DNA of 5,089 nt, taken from Pseudomonadota bacterium. GTDB taxonomy: Bacteria > Pseudomonadota > Gammaproteobacteria > Burkholderiales > Sulfuriferulaceae. Position numbers and translations under genes: made by a program. This document shows, in pieces, positions 1-5,089 of this stretch. The stretch is from positions 1 through 5,089 of the forward strand of contig JAJYGL010000133.1 in the NCBI GenBank assembly GCA_021790625.1, given 5' to 3'. The first letter of the stretch is position 1. Each line of letters begins with the position of its first letter. The notes beneath the pieces were generated by a model that did not search any database, was not told the DNA's origin, and saw only the letters and a program-made list of their open reading frames with translations.

Positions 1-449
1 CCACCAAGGTATGACAGCGTCAACAGAGCGCCACGACTATCCTGCATCAATGGCAAACCTGCCTTGGCCAGTGCCGCAAAGCTGTATGAACTGATATCAT
101 GCGCGATACGAAAATATTCCCGATTGACCGTTTCCAGATAATCACCTGCCAGCGCCTGTCGCGGCACGAAAGCCACAGCATGCACGATACCATCCAGGCT
201 CTTCCACTCTTTAGCCAAAGACGCAAACAATTGTTCGATTTCTTCATCGCTTGCCACATCGCAAGGGAAGACCAACTGGCAATCAAATTCTGCCGCGAGT
301 TCGCGTACACGATCAGCTATCTTTTCGCCCTGATAACTGAACGCCAGCACTGCCCCTTCACGATGACACGCCTTGGCGATACCATAGGCAATGGAGCGCT
401 CACTAATCATGCCGGTAATCAATATTTTTTTATCGTGTAAAAATCCCAT
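1..449 (-). CDS. fabI: Enoyl-[acyl-carrier-protein] reductase (NADH) FabI, N-terminal 149 codons, cut by the left edge
   Basis: FabI catalyses the last step of each fatty-acid elongation cycle in the cytoplasm, reducing trans-2-enoyl-ACP with NAD(P)H. The reverse strand is open from ATG at 449 to the left edge. The product starts MGFLHDKKILITGMISERS and continues SIAYGIA, the FabI form of the short-chain dehydrogenase nucleotide-binding glycine region (about residues 7-25). Further matches recalled from E. coli FabI are CHREGA (28-33), CDVA (about 64-67), DGIVHAVAF (about 86-94), AHDISSYSF (about 116-124) and ALLTLSYLG (about 141-149). Tyr147 aligns with E. coli Tyr146; the later catalytic Tyr and Lys lie outside the window. 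The full protein is usually about 260 aa, so roughly 57% is present, without frameshift. A second in-frame ATG at 452 is possible. I prefer 449 because a weak ribosome site GGGATGG (460-454) is better spaced from it and MGFL is the usual family start. It is divergent from the transporter operon. Confidence 0.96.
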   Translation of the reverse strand, partial: MGFLHDKKILITGMISERSIAYGIAKACHREGAVLAFSYQGEKIADRVRELAAEFDCQLVFPCDVASDEEIEQLFASLAKEWKSLDGIVHAVAFVPRQALAGDYLETVNREYFRIAHDISSYSFAALAKAGLPLMQDSRGALLTLSYLG

Positions 450-479
450 CATGCCATCCCAAATAAACAACAATCCGCC

Positions 480-509
480 ATTATACCGATTGTCGCTCAT
501 CTGGGTTAC
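480..509 (-). promoter_or_regulatory. Predicted sigma70-type promoter for fabI
   Basis: On the minus strand a perfect -10 hexamer TATAAT lies at 485-480. A poor -35 candidate GTAACC (509-504, 3 of 6 matches to TTGACA) sits 18 bp upstream. Transcription would begin near 473, giving a leader of roughly 24 nt before the fabI start at 449. The -10 box is convincing and the -35 is weak, so either the promoter is driven by the -10 or an activator helps. The element fills most of the 69-bp gap between the two divergent genes, so anything bound here could affect both. Confidence 0.6.
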
Positions 510-518
510 ACTTGCGTC

Positions 519-2666
519 ATGTTACGCCTGTTTTTCCTTGTCCTGATATTGTTACTCACCGGCTGTCATCAGCCGGTGTGGAATGACCCCTACCCGGCTG
601 CCGAATCCGGCAGCAACACATTATATCTGGCATTTCAGGAACGCCCGAAACATCTCGACCCGGCGATCGCTTATAGTACCGATGCCTATGAAATCATAGG
701 ACAGATTGTCGAACCGCCGTTGCAATACGATTACCTGAAACGCCCGTATACACTAATACCGCTCACCTTGCGCGACATGCCGGATATCCAGTATCTCGAT
801 GCCACAGGAAAACCGTTGACCAACGATGCGCCCGCTGCCGCCATCGCGCAAAGCATTTATACCCTGCATCTGACACCGGGGATCTTTTACCAGCCGCATC
901 CTGCCTTTGCACGCAATCGCCTCGGCCAATATACCTATTGGCCGCTCACCGCGTCAGCATGGCGGCATCTGAATCGCTGGCAGGATTTTACCCATAATGG
1001 CACGCAAGAGCTGACTGCAGCCGATTACGTATACGCCATCAAACGCTTGGCCTCACCGCAAACAAACTGTCCGATACTCGGCATCATGTCTGACAATATC
1101 GTCGGCATGAAGCGCTTGGCGGCCAAACTGGCGCACGACCACCCTCACCCCGGCGTCGATGAATTCATCGACCTCGATCATTACACACTGCGTGGCGTTC
1201 GCCAAATCGACCGTTACACGTTACAGATTCACCTGCATGGCAAATACCCGCAATTTTCTTATTGGCTTGCCATGCCGTTTTTCGCCCCCATCCCCAGAGT
1301 AGTCGATGCGTTTTATCATCAACCCGGCATGTCGGCGCACAATTTCACCCTTGACTGGCATCCGGTCGGCACCGGTCCTTATCAACTCACGCTAATGAAT
1401 CCGAACTGGCGCATGGTCTTATCACGCAACCCGAATTTTCATCACGAGCGCTATCCGAATACAGGCAGCACTGACGATGCGGCAAGAGGTCTGCTACGCG
1501 ATGCTGGCAAACCATTACCGTTTATTGATGACATTGTGTTCAGCCTGGAAAAAGAAACCATCCCATACTGGAACAAATTCCTGCAAGGATATTACGATTA
1601 TTCCGCCATCAGCACCGATAGTTTCAATCAAGCCATCGCCACCGATGTCAAAGGCAATCCACACGTCACGCCAGCCTTGCGCAATCAGGGTATCACGTTG
1701 AGCACCGCCACACTCCCGGTTGTCAGTTACACCGCATTCAACATGCACGACAGCACCGTTGGCGGCAATTCAATGCGAGCGCGCCAATTACGACAAGCCA
1801 TTTCCATCGCCGTCAACTATGAAGAATTTATCACCATTTTTCTCAATGGGCGCGGCATCCCGGCACAATCTCCCATTCCGCCGGGAATCTTTGGTTACGA
1901 CGACACGCCAGCCGACATCAATCCTGTGACCTACCATCTGGTCGACGGACATATCGAACGACGCCCAATTACCGATGCACGACGCTTGCTGGCCGAGGCC
2001 GGCTACCCAAACGGGCGCGACAGTCAAACTGGCGCACCGCTGGTGTTGTATTATGACAACACCTTTACTGGCCCCAACGCCAAAGCATACGTGGACTGGA
2101 TGGTATCCCAGCTGGCCAGACTGAATATTCAGCTCATCTCGCGCAGTAGTGATTTCAATCGGTTTGAAGATAAAATCCGTCATGGCACAACGCAAATTTT
2201 TGTCGGCGGATGGAACGCAGATTACCCGGATCCGGAAAATTTTCTCGCTCTGTTCTATGGCCCGAACAGCAAGCTGTCCAGCGGTGGCGAAAACGATGCC
2301 AATTATCACAATCCGGCCTATGACGCATTGTTTGAACAAATGAAAAACATGGACAACACACCGCAACGATTTGCCATCATTCAACAAATGGTTAAAATTC
2401 TGCAGCAGGACGCGCCGTGGATGTTCGGTTATTTTCCCCGCCAATACGTTCTGCGTCAGGCATGGATTGGGCCAACCAAACCCATGCCCATCGCCAATAA
2501 CACCATCAAATACATTCACCTCAATCCAGCCTTGCGCGAACAAAACCGTACTCGCTGGAACCGCCCCGTCATCTGGCCGCTGGTGGCAATCGCAATCGTC
2601 TTGCTACTGGCTGGGCTGTCCATGTGGCGCATCAAACGCCGCCGTGATGAAAGAACCGCATCATGA
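519..2666 (+). CDS. ABC importer solute-binding lipoprotein, family 5 (peptide/Dpp-Opp type), with C-terminal membrane helix
   Basis: A 715-aa periplasmic solute-binding protein, first gene of the importer operon. Residues 1-15 form a short lipoprotein signal peptide ending in lipobox L13-T14-G15-C16, so Cys16 should be lipidated. Family-5 signatures follow in order: RPKHLDPA (42-49) with the EPPLQYD segment (65-71), DYVYAIKRLASP (169-180), GTGPYQL (284-290) followed by a LSRNPNF segment, RQAISIAVNYEEF (425-437), and GWNADYPDPENFLALFYG (564-581), which resembles the conserved W-x-x-D-Y-P-D-P stretch near the C-terminal lobe. Family members are usually 500-600 aa; extra length lies around 190-222 and 310-335 and at the C-terminus. 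Residues 684-703 form a hydrophobic helix followed by the basic tail RIKRRRDER, suggesting inner-membrane anchoring with a cytoplasmic end. The ATG at 519 is the first in-frame start codon and gives the correct signal peptide, but no Shine-Dalgarno sequence is visible upstream. Its stop overlaps the next start (ATGA). The substrate is not determinable; peptides are likeliest. Confidence 0.93.
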   Translation: MLRLFFLVLILLLTGCHQPVWNDPYPAAESGSNTLYLAFQERPKHLDPAIAYSTDAYEIIGQIVEPPLQYDYLKRPYTLIPLTLRDMPDIQYLDATGKPLTNDAPAAAIAQSIYTLHLTPGIFYQPHPAFARNRLGQYTYWPLTASAWRHLNRWQDFTHNGTQELTAADYVYAIKRLASPQTNCPILGIMSDNIVGMKRLAAKLAHDHPHPGVDEFIDLDHYTLRGVRQIDRYTLQIHLHGKYPQFSYWLAMPFFAPIPRVVDAFYHQPGMSAHNFTLDWHPVGTGPYQLTLMNPNWRMVLSRNPNFHHERYPNTGSTDDAARGLLRDAGKPLPFIDDIVFSLEKETIPYWNKFLQGYYDYSAISTDSFNQAIATDVKGNPHVTPALRNQGITLSTATLPVVSYTAFNMHDSTVGGNSMRARQLRQAISIAVNYEEFITIFLNGRGIPAQSPIPPGIFGYDDTPADINPVTYHLVDGHIERRPITDARRLLAEAGYPNGRDSQTGAPLVLYYDNTFTGPNAKAYVDWMVSQLARLNIQLISRSSDFNRFEDKIRHGTTQIFVGGWNADYPDPENFLALFYGPNSKLSSGGENDANYHNPAYDALFEQMKNMDNTPQRFAIIQQMVKILQQDAPWMFGYFPRQYVLRQAWIGPTKPMPIANNTIKYIHLNPALREQNRTRWNRPVIWPLVAIAIVLLLAGLSMWRIKRRRDERTAS
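557..578. repeat. Perfect 9-bp inverted repeat (potential hairpin) over the lipobox codons
   Basis: CACCGGCTG (557-565) and CAGCCGGTG (570-578) are exact reverse complements separated by the 4-base loop TCAT. The stem is GC-rich, with seven G-C pairs of nine. It begins 38 nt after the A of the start codon and covers codons for T14-G15-C16-H17-Q18-P19-V20. No T-run follows, so it is not a standard intrinsic terminator. It could be an mRNA hairpin that slows early translation, a protein-binding palindrome, or a by-product of codon choice. Confidence 0.6.
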
Positions 2667-3640
2667 TACGCTACCTGCTACGCCGTTTACTGTATGCCGT
2701 CCCTATTCTGCTTGGCGTCAACCTGCTCACTTTTTGCCTGTTTTTCATGGTCAACACACCAGACGACATCGCTCGCATGCATCTTGGCGTCAAACATGTC
2801 AATCATGCCGCCATCCTGAACTGGGAACACAGCCACGGATATGATCTGCCACTGTTTTACAATCGACACGAAACCAGTTGGCATACACTAACCGACACCC
2901 TGTTCGTGCACAAATCACTCAGCATGTTCACCCTTCATTTCGGGCTGTCTGACGATGGCAGGGACATCGCCCGCGAAATCCGTCAACGGGCCGGCCCCAG
3001 CCTGTCGATTGCGCTGCCAGCATTCATCATCGGGCTTGGCACCAATATCAGCCTGGCTTTGATGCTGGTATGGATGCGCGCCGGCCTGGCTGATCGTGTC
3101 GGCGTCATCATCGCCGTCGCGCTGATGTCCGTCTCCGGTCTGTTCTACATTATCGGAGGACAATTTGTCATCGCGCATCTATGGCGTTGGGTGCCCATCT
3201 CCGGGTTCGTGCCTGGCGTAGACAGTTGGCGATTCGTGTTATTACCCATTGCCATCTCGGTTATCGCTGGTATCGGCAACGGTATGCGCTGGTACCGCAG
3301 TATCTTTCTGGAAGAAATCGGCAAAGATTATGTGCGCACCGCACGTGCAAAAGGGCTGGATGAATCACGCATCCTGTTTCGTCATGTCCTGAAAAACGGG
3401 ATGATTCCCATTTTAACAGGCGCAGTAGCCGTGCTGCCCCTGTTATTCATGGGTAGCTTGCTGACTGAATCATTTTTTGGCATTCCCGGACTTGGTTCGT
3501 ATGTGGTCGATGCCATCCAGTCGCAAGATTTTGCTGTCGTGCGCGCCATGGTGTTCATCGGCTCGGCACTGTATCTGATTGGCTTATGGCTGACCGATAT
3601 TGCTTATGGCTGGGTTGACCCGCGGGTGAGATTATCATGA
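2663..3640 (+). CDS. ABC importer permease, DppB/OppB type
   Basis: A 325-aa inner-membrane subunit forming one half of the translocation pore, of normal length for this family. An N-terminal helix (about 10-32, after basic MIRYLLRR) is followed by a periplasmic loop (33-111) ending in HFGLS, comparable to the G-D-x-G-x-S motif usual in DppB. Further hydrophobic segments lie at about 112-138, 145-172, 189-206, 248-270 and 294-315, giving the six helices expected. The cytoplasmic EAA-type loop that docks the ATPase is about 217-250: EEIGKDYVRTARAKGLDES, then ILFRHVLKNGMIPIL. GIPGLGSYVVDAI (273-285) and the terminal DPRVRLS are also typical. Start and stop both lie in ATGA overlaps with the neighbours, indicating coupled translation; upstream GAAAG is only a weak ribosome site. 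The name dppB or oppB is not assigned because the substrate is unknown. Confidence 0.95.
   Translation: MIRYLLRRLLYAVPILLGVNLLTFCLFFMVNTPDDIARMHLGVKHVNHAAILNWEHSHGYDLPLFYNRHETSWHTLTDTLFVHKSLSMFTLHFGLSDDGRDIAREIRQRAGPSLSIALPAFIIGLGTNISLALMLVWMRAGLADRVGVIIAVALMSVSGLFYIIGGQFVIAHLWRWVPISGFVPGVDSWRFVLLPIAISVIAGIGNGMRWYRSIFLEEIGKDYVRTARAKGLDESRILFRHVLKNGMIPILTGAVAVLPLLFMGSLLTESFFGIPGLGSYVVDAIQSQDFAVVRAMVFIGSALYLIGLWLTDIAYGWVDPRVRLS
3625..3630 (+). promoter_or_regulatory. Ribosome binding site for the DppC-type permease
   Basis: GGTGAG lies six bases before the ATG at 3637, inside the last codons of the upstream permease. It is the clearest Shine-Dalgarno-like sequence in the operon and supports 3637 as the start over later ATGs. 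Confidence 0.6.
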
Positions 3641-5076
3641 CCCAATGGCAACCCGTCATTTTATGGACAGATGGTCTGGCCTGGTTTGGCATCGCGCTGA
3701 TGCTGATCCTGTTATTCGCCAGTCGGGCACAGATGCGCGCTGGCTGGCAACGCTTGTGGCAACACCCGCTCGCTGTGGTAAGCATGCTCATTTTACTGTG
3801 TTATGGCAGTATCGGCCTCCTCGATTCATTGCATTATCGCGTACGTCTGCCCACCATCAACAAACGGGTGCAATACAGCGTTACCGTTTACAGCGTACTC
3901 GACGCCCTGCTTACTCCATTACGAACCCACAATGAAACCAGTTACGCCGCTCCGCTGGCGCGACGGGCATTTTCCGCCACCCCGGAACGTCATGCTGGCG
4001 GCGAGGTTGTTGAAGTACGCAAACCCCTGCAACTTGGTGGACACACCCCTCCCCACGCCAGAATGGAACTTGCCCTGCGCGGTGCTTTGTATGGCGGCAT
4101 CACTGGCATCGGTTTACTGCTCGCCATTGTGTTCATCATCCGTACGTTCGCTGCCCGAACAACGGCGCCAGAGCAGCACGTAGCACCCGATCCTGAGCCG
4201 AAATTCTCCTGGCCGAAATTCTCCTGGCCGAAATTTCCCTGGCCAAAATTTCCTTGGCCGAAATTTCCTTGGCGCAGTTTTTCGCTTACCCTTCTATTCT
4301 TGAGCATGCTCATTGGCAGCACCATCGAACTCGCCGGCAACTTCCACGTGTTCGGCACCAACGAAATCGGCCAGGACGTGCTATATGACAGCATCAAAAG
4401 TGTTCGGACAGGACTCATGATGGGTTGTCTTGCCACATTGGTGACATTGCCCCTGGCCGTTGGACTTGGCCTCGCAGCAGGTTATTTTGGTGGTTGGGTC
4501 GATGATCTGGTGCAATATATATACACCACACTCAATGCCATTCCTTCGGTTCTGCTGATAGCTGCCACCGTATTATTAATGCAGGGGTTCATCGAAACCC
4601 ATCCGGCGATGTTTGACAGCACTGCGTCACGCAGTGATATCCGATTGCTGTTTCTATGCGTCATTCTGGGCATGACCAATTGGACCGGCTTATGCCGTAT
4701 TTTGCGCGGCGAAACGTTAAAACTGCGCGAACTGGATTACGTACAGGCCGCGCGCGCGTTTGGTGTTCCGTCATGGCGCATTCTGTGGCAACACCTGCTA
4801 CCCAATCTGTCTCACCTGATTCTGATTAGCCTCGTCATGGATTTTTCCGGACTGGTGCTGGCAGAAGCGGTTCTCTCCTATATCGGCGTCGGCGTCGATC
4901 CCAGCACGCACAGTTGGGGCAACATGATTAATGCCGCCCGCCTCGAACTGTCGCGCGAGCCTGTTATCTGGTGGCCGCTCATGGCTGCTTTTATCGGGAT
5001 GTTTACGCTGGTGCTGGCAGCAAACCTGTTTGCCGATGCTGTGCGCGAAGCATTTGACCCACTGGCAAAACGATGA
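3637..5076 (+). CDS. ABC importer permease, DppC/OppC type, enlarged N-terminal region with PKF(S/P)W repeats
   Basis: A 479-aa inner-membrane subunit pairing with the DppB-type permease; the family norm is near 300 aa. The C-terminal core is canonical: FGTNEIGQDVL (239-249, matching the usual G-T-D-x-x-G-R-D-V), AAGYFGGWVDDL (280-291), an EAA-type loop at about 359-390 (LRELDYVQAARAFGVPSW, then LWQHLLPNL), LSYIGVGVDPS (413-423), SWGNMI (426-431) and FADAVREAFDPLAKR at the end. Residues 36-62 (RAGWQ-less form WQRLWQHPLAVVSMLILL) resemble the N-terminal OppC domain and first helix. Extra material is a helix at about 11-28 and, between residue 63 and the core, about 175 residues containing an 80-residue polar, probably periplasmic loop, hydrophobic segments at about 148-168 and 216-231, and five PKF(S/P)W repeats (188-212) in a likely cytoplasmic loop. 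The reading frame is continuous and there is no sign of gene fusion scars. The 4-bp ATGA overlaps at both ends place it in the operon. Confidence 0.94.
   Translation: MTQWQPVILWTDGLAWFGIALMLILLFASRAQMRAGWQRLWQHPLAVVSMLILLCYGSIGLLDSLHYRVRLPTINKRVQYSVTVYSVLDALLTPLRTHNETSYAAPLARRAFSATPERHAGGEVVEVRKPLQLGGHTPPHARMELALRGALYGGITGIGLLLAIVFIIRTFAARTTAPEQHVAPDPEPKFSWPKFSWPKFPWPKFPWPKFPWRSFSLTLLFLSMLIGSTIELAGNFHVFGTNEIGQDVLYDSIKSVRTGLMMGCLATLVTLPLAVGLGLAAGYFGGWVDDLVQYIYTTLNAIPSVLLIAATVLLMQGFIETHPAMFDSTASRSDIRLLFLCVILGMTNWTGLCRILRGETLKLRELDYVQAARAFGVPSWRILWQHLLPNLSHLILISLVMDFSGLVLAEAVLSYIGVGVDPSTHSWGNMINAARLELSREPVIWWPLMAAFIGMFTLVLAANLFADAVREAFDPLAKR
4198..4272 (+). repeat. Five tandem copies of a 15-bp in-frame repeat encoding PKF(S/P)W
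   Basis: Copies lie at 4198-4212, 4213-4227, 4228-4242, 4243-4257 and 4258-4272. Copies 1 and 2 are identical (CCGAAATTCTCCTGG). Copies 3-5 carry a TTCTCC-to-TTTCC(C/T)-type change that turns Ser into Pro, and copy 4 has CCA instead of CCG. The product is two PKFSW followed by three PKFPW, residues 188-212. The following RSFS codons may be a degraded sixth copy. The unit is a multiple of three, so gain or loss of copies by slippage would keep the frame. Confidence 0.97.
4620..4636. repeat. Short 7-bp inverted repeat inside the DppC-type permease gene
   Basis: CACTGCG (4620-4626) and CGCAGTG (4630-4636) are reverse complements around a 3-base loop. They encode part of the periplasmic DSTASRSDI segment. 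No T-run follows and no neighbouring gene start depends on it, so it may well be chance. Confidence 0.3.
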
Positions 5077-5089
5077 CAACACAGCAACC
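5073..5089 (+). CDS. Start of the next operon gene, probably the importer ATPase, cut by the right edge
   Basis: An ATG at 5073 overlaps the permease stop as ATGA, the same junction used at 2663 and 3637. Only five full codons (MTTQQ) are visible before the window ends. The product cannot be recognised from this. By operon order in Dpp/Opp-type systems (binding protein, permease B, permease C, ATPase) a DppD/OppD-type ATP-binding subunit, or a fused two-domain ATPase, is expected. No strong Shine-Dalgarno is visible, consistent with translational coupling. Confidence 0.6.

Noticed and set aside
99..440. Plus-strand open frame of 113 codons
   Set aside because: It lies antisense to fabI, whose protein is clearly recognisable on the other strand; its translation has no family resemblance and no ribosome site.
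482..487. TATACC as a plus-strand -10 box for the transporter operon
   Set aside because: It matches 4 of 6 positions but overlaps the opposite-strand TATAAT, and no -35-like hexamer lies 16-18 bp upstream.
490..512. TTGTCG ... TACACT as a plus-strand promoter
   Set aside because: The spacing between the hexamers is only 11 bp, too short for sigma70.
557..578. Inverted repeat read as an intrinsic terminator or attenuator
   Set aside because: No T-run follows the stem on the plus strand, and none is seen on the minus strand, so only a hairpin or palindrome is reported.
1788..2543. Minus-strand open frame of 251 codons
   Set aside because: It is a shadow of the binding-protein gene. The sense translation carries conserved family-5 motifs throughout this stretch, while the antisense product has none.
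2371..2844. Plus-strand open frame of 157 codons spanning the binding-protein/permease junction
   Set aside because: It is out of frame with two well-supported genes, and its product has no recognisable domain.
4198..4272. 15-bp tandem repeat as a CRISPR array or iteron origin
   Set aside because: The units are directly adjacent without spacers, are in frame, and lie within a conserved permease gene.
3990..4436. Minus-strand open frame of 148 codons containing QGNFG/QENFG repeats
   Set aside because: The Gly-Asn-Phe-Gly repeats look like a prion-type or FG-repeat protein, but they are just the reverse reading of the 15-bp permease repeat. The sense frame continues into a conserved permease core, and there is no ribosome site for the antisense frame.

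Overview
The window looks like chromosome of a proteobacterium of moderate GC content. A betaproteobacterium is my best guess, because the FabI N-terminus closely resembles the form common in that class; this comes from recognition, not a search. Coding density is high and the only non-coding stretch is about 69 bp. I see no RNA gene, insertion sequence, CRISPR array, phage gene or other sign of recent transfer.

Layout. Positions 1-449 on the minus strand hold the first 149 codons of fabI (NADH-dependent enoyl-ACP reductase), running off the left edge. Positions 450-518 are a divergent intergenic region with a good sigma70-type -10 box (TATAAT) facing fabI. From 519 to the right edge lies a plus-strand operon for a peptide-type ABC importer: a lipoprotein solute-binding protein (519-2666), a DppB/OppB-type permease (2663-3640), a DppC/OppC-type permease (3637-5076), and the first codons of a further gene (5073-5089) that is probably the importer's ATPase. 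Each of the three junctions is a 4-bp ATGA overlap, so the genes should be translationally coupled and made in matched amounts.

How the genes work together. The binding protein captures a solute in the periplasm and delivers it to the two permeases. Each permease carries an EAA-type cytoplasmic loop for docking an ATPase. The ATPase would lie just beyond the right edge. Peptides are the most likely substrate by family, but nickel, opine or sugar substrates cannot be excluded from sequence.

The transporter departs from the textbook Dpp/Opp plan in three ways. The binding protein is long (715 aa) and has both an N-terminal lipobox and a C-terminal transmembrane helix with a basic tail. The DppC-type subunit is long (479 aa) and appears to have an extra N-terminal helix plus an extra helical hairpin. 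The cytoplasmic part of that hairpin carries five in-frame copies of a 15-bp repeat encoding Pro-Lys-Phe-Ser/Pro-Trp. A perfect 9-bp inverted repeat also sits exactly over the lipobox codons of the binding protein. I do not see a wholly unknown system here; the unusual architecture of this importer is the main thing worth following up.
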